Assembly (NCBI GenBank): GCA_025345505.1 | Contig: JANVCC010000174.1 | Span: 2,044,656 to 2,108,655 of the forward strand | Source: Todiramphus chloris collaris | Lineage: Eukaryota > Chordata > Aves > Coraciiformes > Alcedinidae | Direction of reading: 5' to 3' | Length of the DNA: 64,000 nucleotides | Shown here: piece after piece, positions 11,101 through 31,200 of the stretch | How the letters are laid out: every line of letters starts with the position of its first letter | Numbering within the stretch: the first letter of the stretch is position 1 | The notes under the pieces: model-generated | The model's input: only the letters and a program-made list of their open reading frames with translations | What the model was told of the DNA's origin: nothing | Database searches by the model: none | Position numbers and translations under genes: made by a program

Positions 11101-14100
11101 GGTGCTTGCAGAACTGCCGCGTAGAGCGGAGCAGGGTGGTGTGCACACAGCGAGCCAGACACATGTTCTTCAGGGGTTCTGTGAAGCTCTGGGGAGGAAG
11201 AGCAGTCCTTGAGTATTCATCAGGAAGAGCTTTCAAGGCTTCACACCCTGGAATGCACCCTACGCTGCTGCATAATGGTTATTAAGTGCATTTAATGCCC
11301 CGGCAAACAAGTTCTGATCTGCGGTGGTTCTGCTCCCTGCCTCGGCATCCTCAGCAGTTTGAAGCAGCGATTTCACTCTCTGCGAAGCTCTGAGCTCTCC
11401 TGCCCAGCCACTTTAAACTGGGAAAGAAAAAGTTGCCCTAGCAGCTTCTGTCCTTACGAGTATGTCATGAGTGATCCAAAAACTTAGAATGTTACACGTA
11501 TAATTTTACCATGGCCTGTGAAGCCCAAGGAATGATCAAGCCTTGCAAGGGAGGGGATTTTGATCATGAGAATTCTTTCCTATTTCTGGGTGGTGGGGGC
11601 CAGACCCATGTTGGTGTTTCTTCTCCATCTGCTCCACCAGCACATTACACTGATGTGTTAAGTGTACTCTGCGTGGGCTGTCAGACTGGATCACTAACTG
11701 CAGTGGCTTTGTTTCCTGAAGCTCTCTGTTCTCAGTGTCCATCCCATCAGCCATACATCCCCCTCCCAAACCATGAAAGAAAGATATTATTTCAAAGAGT
11801 GCAAGTATTTGATTAACTGGTAGCAAGCCCAGCTTCCCACAGAAACTCATGCCAGCCAGATAGCTCATAGCCTTAGGGATGAGCAACATTTTTCATTAAA
11901 GAAAAAGAAAAATCAGGCAGCCAGTGGCATTTTTAATATCAGCTCTGACTTTTATTTTAATATGTATGGTACAGTGCAATTTAAAATCTGCTGATCCAGG
12001 AAAAACTATACCAACACCTGAACAGTGCCAGACTTCTGGTCATGGATGCCTGGTCAATACAGCCTCTAGCTACTGAAGTACCAGTGTCTTCAGCTGCATC
12101 CTCTCTTGCGGAGCCACGATTCAGTGGAGCAGACACAGCTCTTGGCACGGTGTCTGTGGCTAGAGCAGCCAGTGAGTGAGTCCTGCCTGCCAGGGATGGG
12201 ACCATGTGAGAAGGGGGGGGATGTAGGTTCTCAGCACACAGCTTGTTGCTTACGCTCCAGCACAGGAAATTTGCTTGCTTTGTGCCGGTTTTGTGGTTGC
12301 AAGGAAAGAAGAGCCTAGGCAAGGGACAAGTGGAACAGCTTAGGCTGGTCTTCCACAGCTAGTCCTCTCTCACAGTAACAGGGAGCTGCAAGAGGTTCAG
12401 TGCTCAGCTTCCCAGGCCAGAGGGTTTGCTTTACACTCCACTCCTGTCTACCACTGAGCTAATTATGACCTTTCATTATAAGTCTTCTATTCACAAAGAG
12501 CACCCTACTGTACCGCACTATTTTTCCCCTCCCCCAGCTGCTAGAGTGTTGAATTTCCCTCAGGCTTTCCTGTGCTCCATCTTGTCTAGCTCAGCACCTC
12601 TGTGTGATTTTCCATGCACAGTAGTCAAGGGACTTTTACAAAGTGCAAAGATGATGGAGCATCTCTAATCCAGCAGATATGCAGCATAAGCCCCCAGGTT
12701 TACCATTTGCAGCACCTGATGGCTCAGGTCTTTCTGCAGGGAAAGCTCCATTCTCATACCTTTGCACCAGGAAGGGTAAGGCTCTGGGGTAAGCAGAAAA
12801 AGCTCCAGAAACCCAGCACGCAGCACACGGGCCAGATTGCACTGTCACAAACCTGCTTGGGCTTCGAACGGAGTCTCCTTGCTAGGAGCTGAGGAGTGAT
12901 GCAGGGGGGGCCTCCTGGGGTATTGTATGAGCACTGCCTAGGGAGGGCAGTCAGTTCAACAGATTGCCTTTGCTCTTTATTAGACTGAAAACTTTGCCTC
13001 AGGGGGATGTTCTCAGGAAGGAAAGAAAAATGTGCCCAGAAGAAATGATCTTGTCCTAAGTCAGGCTGAAAGGGCGAGGCACTTCTGGAGCAAGCACAAA
13101 CAACTATGCAAGCAACACGATGACTTTGTACGGTGCAGTCAGGATAAACTGGGCACTGTCAGACCCCTGGAGCCTCTAAACCCTGACCCAGGCTCGGGGA
13201 ACTTTGCAGGTTTGGTGTTATGTACTTGAAATACCGCAGAGCCAGCCCCCGTCAGTGTGAACGCAGGCTGGGCAGTGTCAGGTGAGATGGGAGGAAGGAA
13301 ACACCAGGGCACTGGGAGTCCCCGTGGGATGACACCATGTGTCTGGGCTCTGCAGTGTCCCAGCAAGACAAAGCATCATGGCTGGGCATCATGGAACAGG
13401 AGCAATCCCGGAGTGGAGGCTAAGGGCACAGGAAGGTGAGAAGGGACAAGGCCGCACCTTTCCCAGCTCAGTCTGCGGCCTCGTTCAACCATTTTGAGCT
13501 TGCAAGGGGATTCCCCTCATCGCAGACTCCCTTCCGCAGCGCAGTGAGTGACTATCCCTCGGCTAAAGAATCCTGGGAGAATAGGCTGAGGGGGAAGGAG
13601 GCATGGCCCCCAGCAGCACCCCACACCCCAGGGTCAGCACGGAGGAGATGGAGTGAGCGGGGCCTTGCCAAGCCAGTCACAGGGAGCAGCTACCGGGGGC
13701 AGTTGGATAAATAAGCCCAGGGAGGGACAGGATCCCTCCACAGCGCCAGGGCTGGGAACAGTTCCTCTCAGCGGTCCTGTTCTCGCTAAACACCGTGACA
13801 CGTGGCTACTGCCGAGTCCCTAGGAAGTCGAGTGCTGCTTTCCAGGGACAGAGGATTTGCTGATCACAAAGCGCCTGGTTCATTCAGCGCTTCACGGCTC
13901 GGGCTGCACCGCAGCGCAGCAGGCAAAATAATTATCAATGAACAATTTGATGGGTTTTTTTCAACATCCATGGAGGGATTGGAGCCTTTCAGGAGCGTGA
14001 GTCACTGCATTTTGGCAAACTCTTGGATGCCGTGGCCTGGTGTTGAGCTCCGTTGGTTTTTGGTCACTAGTCTTCCTCAAGCATGTGTTTTGGGACTTTA

Positions 14101-14280
14101 GATGTTCTTGTGCAGAACCAGGCAAAACACTTGATTTGTTCTTGTCGGCACAGTAGTGTCTGAGGCATCCTGAGTGCTTCCCTTCCACCCGAGGGACTGT
14201 CAACGGTTATTCACGGCAAAATCAAACTAATAATCTATTGTGTTTGTAAGTGACCTGTTCCTAGAACTCATCACCCCCCC
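8106..14280. other. Intergenic DNA between CA6 and ENO1 (right part)
   Basis: No coding gene is supported here. Open frames are short, overlap on both strands and resemble nothing known. There is a short (AAAG)n run at about 8,589-8,605. A stretch at 9,640-9,790, with AATTAATATC-type homeodomain-like sites, could be a conserved non-coding element, but this cannot be judged without comparison. GC content rises toward the ENO1 CpG island from about 13.4 kb. Confidence 0.5.
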
Positions 14281-14490
14281 ATCTCTTCCCAGCCTTCCTG
14301 CTGGCGTCAGTCACGGCGACAGGCACGGCCAATGGCTCGCCATGTGCACCTAGGGACGCGGTCCAGAGAGGAACCCTCGCCCCTGCCCGCAGCGCAGCCC
14401 CCGCTGCCGCTGCCCCGGCCCCGGCCTCTCGCCTTTGCCGCCCTCGGCGCGGCCCCGCCCCCCCCCCCACCGTTCGCGCCGCTGCCCTCA

Positions 14491-14508
14491 GCGGGCGGGG
14501 GCGGGGCC
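14491..14508 (+). promoter_or_regulatory. GC boxes (Sp1-type)
   Basis: Overlapping GGGCGGGG and GGGGCGGGG matches lie within the ENO1 island. Further inverted GC boxes lie near 14,545-14,560. Confidence 0.5.
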
Positions 14509-14569
14509 AACCAAGAGGAGGGGGAGGAGCGCGCGGCGGCGGCGGCTCCGCCCCCGCCCGCGCGCCACG

Positions 14570-14579
14570 GGGATTTTCC
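14570..14579 (+). promoter_or_regulatory. kappa-B-like site
   Basis: GGGATTTTCC is a perfect match to the GGGRNNYYCC consensus, in the ENO1 proximal promoter about 200 bp before the likely start. A site of this length can occur by chance. Confidence 0.3.
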
Positions 14580-14599
14580 ACGAGGCCGAGCCGCCGCGG

Positions 14600-14604
14600 C
14601 ACGT
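14600..14604 (-). promoter_or_regulatory. Possible hypoxia-response core (ACGTG)
   Basis: The minus strand reads TACGTGCC, containing the RCGTG core bound by HIF. Mammalian ENO1 is a known HIF-1 target, but this single core is weak evidence. Confidence 0.3.
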
Positions 14605-14647
14605 ACCGCACGCACGCGAGCCCGCCTCTGGCGCCAGGAGGAGGTAG

Positions 14648-14714
14648 CCAATGGGAAAACGGCGAGGGGACGAGCTGGCCAATGGGAGGCCGGAGAGAGG
14701 CTGAGCCGACCAAT
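14648..14714 (+). promoter_or_regulatory. ENO1: Three CCAAT boxes (NF-Y type) at 31-bp spacing
   Basis: CCAAT cores start at 14,648, 14,679 and 14,710, exactly 31 bp apart and in the same orientation. The second and third are followed by nearly the same flank (CCAATGGGAGGCCGGAG and CCAATGAGAGGCCGGAG), which points to a local 31-bp duplication. A further CCAAT is at 14,329-14,333. Arrays with about three helical turns between sites are typical of NF-Y-driven promoters. Confidence 0.65.
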
Positions 14715-14769
14715 GAGAGGCCGGAGGAGGGCGGCTCATCTGCATGGGGTGGGCTATAGCCAGGCGTCC

Positions 14770-14849
14770 GCGCAGCCGCCCCTTCCCAGTCGGAGGTGAG
14801 GCGGCGAACGGGGCGGTGCTGCGAGCGGGGCTGTGCTGCTGGGCCCAAG
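14770..14849 (+). other. ENO1: ENO1 exon 1, non-coding (start approximate)
   Basis: This is an untranslated leader ending in gggcccaag before a strong GTGAGT donor at 14,850. A second possible donor, GAG then GTGAGG, lies at 14,796. The 5' end is inferred only from spacing to the CCAAT boxes. Confidence 0.6.
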
Positions 14850-17800
14850 GTGAGTGCGGTGCAGGCGGCCGGGCCTTCCCTTCACTTCCCGGCCTCCCTC
14901 AGCCGCCAGACACACACACGCCCCCTCACTCTCCCGCGCAGTGGTGCGCGGGGCAAGAGGTCCCGGTAGGGCCGCGGTTTCCCCTCCGCCTCCCCGGGCA
15001 GCAGCGCCGGAACCCTCGCCGCCATCGTGAGATGGGGTCGCGTCGGCCTCCCCTGGGGGTCAGGCTGGGCCTAGGCGGTCTCCGTGGGGAGAGGGGAGTG
15101 AGCGGTGCGTGTGTGCTGGGCGCTGCGGGAGAGCTGCCCGCCGCGCAGGCCTCCATCCCCAGCAGGGGGGCGGGAGAAGGCCTGGCCGGCCTCAGTCCTC
15201 CTCAGCGAGCGCAGGGGGGGCGGGGAGGGAGACTCTTCCTGGCAATGTGATGGGTCAAGGCTTCTTTCAAAAGCAGTAGGTTTAACCTCTCTGTCTCTCT
15301 CTTAATTATTAACAGTTGCTCTCGGATTGCGTGTCGTGATTTGGACCTTCCCCTCTTTAGGGGCAGTGGATGTCCTTCAGCTTTGCATCTCAAATATTTA
15401 ATGTTTGGTGTCGGCGCTGAAGTCTGTGTGCCCTAGGTCTCCCGGTGGGGTTAACTAAGTACTAGTTCTCTCAAGGCAGCACTTGTGGGGAGCAGCACTC
15501 GACAGCTTGATGTGGCTCTCTGGATGTTAAGGTGTAAAGGAAAAATCTCCTCTTAACCAGCTTGCCTTGTGTAGGGTTGCAGGAGAGGATCTTGGTCTTC
15601 TGCCTGTTCCGTTACTTGCCTGCTGAGTCACAGGGCAGGGCTATGACTTTCTGAGCCTGGCAGGAAGTAGTGAAGTTCGTCATCCAAACCCACAGATGGA
15701 GGCAATGCAGTTTCAGGCCTCCATCTTATTTAATAGTGAGAGAGAAAGTGGTTCAACATGTCTGTCATCTCTTCCCCACCAGGCATTATTTAGAACACGT
15801 TGCATTGTGTTGCAGAGCATAGAGGTGAATTGATACTGTTTGTAATGCAGGGGAAGGGGATTGGAGGTGCACTTGTTAGCCCAAATTTGTCCACTTTTTA
15901 GGAGTGCTTCAGCAGTATATTTGGTATGTTAGGATCACAGTGACAGTGAGGTCAAAGATCTAAAGAGCAGTAAGTATTTTTTCAGAGTTGTGAGTCTTCC
16001 AGGACCTGTTGTGTCACCTTCCAGCCCTTCATGTGTCACATGAGGCTTCCAGTGATAACTGTGTGGCAGCTCTAATAAAACACTAACTAGAATGGTTCTT
16101 TCTATGGCTATAGAATCTCCATTCAGATGCTTATAGTGCTCCGTCGTAACCCTGTCTTCAGAGTAATGTGGCTGTAGAATAGTTCCCACCAAAGCTTTTG
16201 GTGATAAAGTTGGCTGTCAGCAAAAACCTCTGGAAAAGATCTGAAGTTTGAGTAGGCCACATTGGTGGTAGTGTTGTGTTCCTTGTGCAGAGCACAGGAT
16301 CACATAGGGAGTAAGTGGTGATTTCTTGGGTTTCAGTTGAGAGTGAAGCTAGTTCTCAGAGCTGGCAGTGGTGCAGGGGGCTGGAACTCAGCCTTGAAGG
16401 AGGTAATAGTGTGCTCCTGGGAAGGCCAGGAAAGCTAGCGTGCATGATTCCTCTCCCCTGAAGGGAGACAGTGACCTTGCAAGCAGATTACAGTACAAAA
16501 AGATTTAAGGCAATGCAGTCATTAAATACCATGCTGGTATTTGTGTGTTTGACCAGTTCCATCACTGAGTACAGAGGTCTAGAGCAGGCAGTGCTGCTGT
16601 TGAGCTCTTCTCTTCTGTTCCCATTTCCCCAGCAAGACCCATGTGTGCTGACCCTCGCTGCTGCGATGGGTTGACTGAATTTGTCGCATACAAAATGCTC
16701 AGCTTGACATCAGCTAAACAGCATCAGAGTTTTACCCAGGAATAGCTCAGCGTTTTCAGGTTCTCAAACACAGAAGTGAGGTGGTTTGTAAAATGAACAA
16801 AAAAAAAAAGAGAAAATGGTGTGAGGAATTTCTGGAGTGGTGCAGTGCTGTGAAATGCCCCCTTCTGAAGAAGAGGGAGGAACTGCTGGGGAGGTCATTT
16901 GTCAAGGACGCTTGAGTAATGTCAGACCTGGCAGACATTCCCAGGGGAAGCTCTTGCAGTGTGTATTCCTAAAGTGCCACCTTTGTGAAGCTGAACAAAC
17001 AGTTCTTGCATTGCACTATGACTTCCTGAGAGCTGGCTGTGCTTTCAAAGAATAAGGCACCTAATGTTTTGTCACAAAGCCATGGTTCTGAAAATGAAAG
17101 TACAGCGTAGTGGTGCCAGCTTAATAAGCTCCGAAAGCCCTTTTCAGATCAACAGGGATTCTTCCAATCGGCCACTGCTCAGTGCCTGTGCAGAGAGATA
17201 AACGTTGGCAGGGATGGGACTGATAACTGGGGAGTTGCAGGGATTTATTTCTGGCTCACATATTTACTGATTAAAGTTTAGTGGCAGCATGAAGTCTGGC
17301 TTGAGCTAGGTTGTTTTGCTTCTCAGGTTGGTCATATCATCCCTTTGTGTGTGGGTCTTGCTGGAAAGCAGGCAGTACCTGAAATCCTGGGGCTGCCTTG
17401 TACAGTGCACTGTTTAGGGGCAGGACAGCTGGAAGGGGCCCTTTAAAGCCATGGGGACAAACCAAATGGCTTCCCATGGGCAGGGAAAAATGTGCCATGG
17501 AGGAAGAATGAGCAGATTAAGTTAACCCCCCCCTGCTCTACCAGCAGCAGTATTTCTAAGGTCTTGTTTTCTTAACTTCGCAGTAACTGGAGAGATTCAT
17601 GACCATTTCTGTAAACAGGGTTACCACCCACACTGGCTTGCCAAAAAGCCATCTTCCAGATAGCTCTGCTTCTGAGGCTGAGCTTTATTCCCTGCAGATG
17701 GGCAGGGTTTGGTGCCAGTTGATGGCTCACAGGCATTTGGATGGCTTGATTTTTAAAATGTAGCTGAGCTTACGTAAGGCATTCCTTACTGTAGCTTTCT

Positions 17801-18570
17801 TGAGGAAAAGTGAATGGGGAAGAGGGAAGTATTCCAAAGATGGCAGTGACTTTTCTTTTTTTCTTAAGAGGAAAGGCTATTCCAGTAAATACTCCAGACA
17901 GTGTTACTGTTAATGCGAGCTCTTAATTAGAGCTGTGACTATCTGTTTCTATTTCAAGATGGGTTATGTTTGGCTCTGAACAGCTGCTGTGCATATGAAG
18001 AACTGTTGCACTTCAGTCTTTTATCAAAAGAGTTATAACTGGTAGCAGAGATTTCCTGTATTAGGATTGCTTGCTGCTTTTATGTGCTGATACTACAAAC
18101 CAACAGGGAAACAGTTGAGAAATGCCTCCAAGGAGTTCAGGCTTGTTCTAAAAAGTTGACAGGGTCAGTAGCCCATCTGAAGTGTCTATCAGTGCACACA
18201 GATGGGTAACAAAGAGGAGGAGGTGGAAGCCTCTGAGCACCTAGGAAACTATGATCTCATTGCTATCACTGGAGTGCTGCAGTCGATGGCTATAAGCTGT
18301 TCTGGAGGGACAGGCAGGGAAGGAGAGGTGTGGAGTTGCTGCTCTCGTTTAAAAAAAAAACTGATTTCAGAGAGCTGTTTTTGAGGAAAATTCATAAACA
18401 GGTTCCAACTGAAAGGTTTGAACTGAAAGAAGGTAGATGTAGTTTGGCTGAAAGGAGGAACTTTTTAATGAGGAGAGTGATGAGACACTGTGTAACAGGT
18501 TGGGATTCAGTGGTACTTGGAAGCTCCCTTCCAAACTATTCTCTGATTAATGTTAATCTCTTCTTTTCAG
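14850..18570 (+). other. ENO1: ENO1 intron 1
   Basis: A 3.7-kb first intron. The start is still CpG-rich to about 15,250; beyond that the sequence is ordinary, with a short A run at 16,799-16,809. No exon or RNA gene is recognised. Confidence 0.65.
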
Positions 18571-18580
18571 GTTTTTGAAG

Positions 18581-27864
<9,284 letters not shown>

Positions 27865-28270
27865 GCTGTGTGGACCAGTCAACCCCTGTTCTGATTTAAA
27901 GCACTAGTCATCTACTTAGATCACACATACCTGTACTAGAGAGACAAGGGCAGCTGAAGGAAAAAGACCAGTTTGCAGGTCCTCTTCCCCCTAGATGTTC
28001 CTTTCACCTAGTGTTTTCACCAACTCTTATCTGTTACTTGTAATGCTCTGCTGCTTCTGTAGGACAGTCCCTGGGGGTGTTTGTGTGCATTAAACACCCT
28101 CTGGGACCATGACCTTGTGACTTTGGGCATGAACACTTTGATGCCTTTCTCTGCCTGTCTGGTTTTCAATGTTTGGAGCTGTGTGACTTGCAGTGCAGCA
28201 AGAGGTACCTGCAAACAGAAATAGTAGTGTTTTTTCATGTGATAAATAAAAGCATCAAACAACCCAACCA
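27865..28270 (+). other. ENO1: ENO1 3' untranslated region
   Basis: About 400 bases between the stop codon and the polyadenylation region. The cleavage point is approximate, placed 15-25 bases after the AATAAA. Confidence 0.75.
28245..28250 (+). promoter_or_regulatory. ENO1: ENO1 polyadenylation signal AATAAA
   Basis: The canonical hexamer is 381 bases after the stop. It is followed by a CA-rich cleavage region and a downstream GT-rich element (tgtggctttgagttcctttg). Confidence 0.85.
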
Positions 28271-31200
28271 AGTGTGGCTTTGAGTTCCTTTGGGGGAGAC
28301 TAAGGAGCAGGGATGCCTGCCTCTGCAACATCAGACCCCTGTTCTAAAGCTGTTGTGCAAGGAAAGAGATGGGTTGCTGTCACTCTGACCGTGGGATGGA
28401 ATTAAGTTGCTTTGTGACAAGTAGATAATTAGCTGAATGTGCCTGCTGTCAAGAGATGGTGTTCCAGGGTATGTTTAGCCATTTGAAAGGGGGGCTAAAC
28501 AGATTTCTAACTCCTAGATCAATTGTGATCTTGCAGGGGAAGAGGAAAAGCTCAGAGGTCTTCCTTCATTTATCCTAGATGAGGTGTATCCTGACAAGTG
28601 CTGTGATTAACCTTTATCAGGGGCTGTTGCAGATGCCTGCTTGTCAGTCTTGTGATAGTATTGCCCAAAAATCAGTGACGGCCTTGGCTTTTAGCAAGAG
28701 GCTGGCACAGTGTTAACCATGTTGAAAAAGTGAATGTGTAAGCTCCATCTTGATCTGTTGCTGTGAGATGTAGCCCAGCAGCGTGCGGGTCGTGGACCGG
28801 TGCTGTTCCTGAAGGCGTGTGCTTTGGCAATGGCATTCCAAGAGAAGGTGCAATTCAAAGTTCAGCTGAGAGCTGCACTTCTAATTTTTACCCTATTAAT
28901 GTCTAGGTACCATATTTCACATGGGCAGAGAAAGGACTTTGGGGGATTTCCAGCTGTGTGAGAGCAGATGGTAGTAAACAAAAGGCTCATGAGCAAATAC
29001 TTGTATTTTCAAAGCCCTTTGTTTTGTTCAGGTTGCAGCTCTGCTGGTTTGGCTGTGCAGGGAAGGCATTGTGTGGCTCATTGTCAGTCTGGGTTTATGG
29101 TCTTGGGAATGAGGAAGAACTCCCTTTTCCTGGGGTTTGGCAAGAGATCGTTCAGAGGCTGTCACCGTTAAGAGTTCTGTTGCTCTGCGTAGTCATTGTG
29201 GAAGCAGCATCCTCAGAGTGGGGAGCAGAGTTGGAATCCTTGGTCCCTTAACAGGAAAAAGCAAATCATTGCACGATTGAGGGAGGGGTTGTTTAAGCCA
29301 GTTCTTGTTGCTTGGTTTTTTCCATAATAGCCGATTTGTAAGGAAAATAATTTCCGTTTCACTTCAATGATTATTTTACTGGTCTTTCAGGAACCTAAAT
29401 TACCTGTGCTGGAAATGTTTATGGTGGGTGAGGAGCACAGCAGTGCCCCGCTGTGGGCGCTGCCTGGGTTGCAGTGCCTTGCATTGTGCTCTTCTGCAAG
29501 TCCATTGTTTCTCTTGCGGTTTTGAATTGGTCAGATGGAAACAGCACACTGAAAGCTGGTGATGTGCTGCAGGGTGTGTGTCATTTACCTCAGACCCTGG
29601 ATCCTGAAGAGTATGGTCAGTTCTGGTTGGAGAAAAAACAACATTTTTTACATGAAGTACAGAGTTACAGAATGGTCAGGGGTGAGAACTCTGTTACATC
29701 CCTAAACAAACCCTCCCATCAGAGGGTGAGGTATGAGACTGCCCTGGGAGGAAGATGTATGAGCTGCTGGGAGGTGTTAGTTCTGCCTGGTTCTAGTGTG
29801 AGTAATGGCTAGGAAAGGGTTTAGCACACGGGACTGTTTAAGGGGGAGCTTGGCTTCTGCAGTGGCTTTTGATCAATAGGTTTTTAACTAGAAAGACTCA
29901 TCTGGTGCTGGCATTTCCAAAGTACCTTGTCTTGTATAAAGCTGCAACGCCCAGACTGCTAAACACCCCGTGGATGGGGAAGGAGGCAGCTTTGGCATCT
30001 TCACTGTAACTGAACCCATGGTGGGAGGTGAATAATGGCTTGTGTACAGTGCAGTGTTTGAGGGGAGTAGCTCCTCTCTTGAGGGAATGTGTCCCACAGT
30101 CCTGGGTGCTCCCTTGCATTTAGAGTAGGAGGAATATTGAACTCCTGTCAATCGAGATGTTTGGGTTCAGGTCTGGGTTTTGCAATGTCCAAATGAGCAC
30201 GGACCAGCATCTATTTGGAGGAAGGTGAATTCAGCCCCCAAGTGCAGTTCAGGCTTCCCCAGCCTGTTCAGCAGATGGGGTCTGGAAGCCCACACTGGCA
30301 CAGCTGGCTACTGAGACAAACATCCCTGCAGACACAACCAGCTGTGCCATGAAAATAGCTTTGTTGGGCAGTTGGCAACTGTTTCTCCTTGGGAGATTTG
30401 TCTCTTCTGTCAAGCCCTTCTTAAGAAGAGCTTTGCTATAAATACCAAATTTACCAGGCTGAGCTCAGCACAGGGTAAATGTGCTCTCTCATATTTGTCC
30501 TTCCGTAAGTCACTGGCCGAAGCTGGTTGCACTCCGTGCAGATTTGAAACCTGGTGCACTTTTCACACATAGCTGATCTCTGAATTAGACCTGTTAAATG
30601 AATAAACCAGCTAATTACACATAAATCCTATCAAGGGATTTTTCCTCTGTCAAAGAGGCAAGCTTGTAATATATGCAAAATGGTTTAGAAAGCTTTTTTT
30701 AGCAGAACCATGTTAAAGAGCAATAGGTTGGCTGGTTCTCACCTGGTACTTCAGACAGTCCAAATTCTCAACCCTTCCCTGGGCCTCTGGATTTCCACCT
30801 GCTGCTTTTCTTTTAATAAGCATCAGAAAGCAGAAAGAGCTGGGAAATCAGGTCACTGGCTGCTGTAAATTGAGAAAGCCCTAAATGGCACTACAGCTGC
30901 CATGGGATGAGTGACACTGGTAGGGGCTGGCACGGGGGCTGCTGTCCTTGGGAGCAGCTACATAAACCTGGGGGAGAAAGTAAGGGAGCATCCTGAGCTG
31001 GAATCCTCCTGTTCAGAGTGCTGGTTTGGTCCTAGCTCTGACAAAAGAGGCTTCTCACTGCAAATAAAGGCCAGATCTTAATTCATCATTGTTCACACCT
31101 TGTCAGTGGGAGGTGGAGAACTGTTCCGGGGACCATTACCAGCTGTGTCATGTCTTAAATAATCAGGAAATGTTCTGCAGAATGGCAGGGTTAGAGGAAC

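Larger units (their letters stand above)
14300..15250 (+). promoter_or_regulatory. ENO1: ENO1 CpG-island promoter
   Basis: This is an island very rich in G, C and CpG just upstream of a spliced leader. It contains several GC boxes (for example 14,491-14,508), CCAAT boxes, and only a weak TATA-like ctatag at about 14,752. It fits a broadly expressed glycolytic gene. Long open frames on both strands here are a by-product of GC richness. Transcription probably starts around 14,770-14,795, some 60-80 bp after the last CCAAT box. Confidence 0.8.

Noticed and set aside
14261..14848. Long overlapping open frames on both strands in the ENO1 CpG island
   Set aside because: They are Ala/Arg/Pro/Gly-rich translations expected where stop codons are rare because of high GC content. 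The strand and product are better explained by promoter and untranslated leader.
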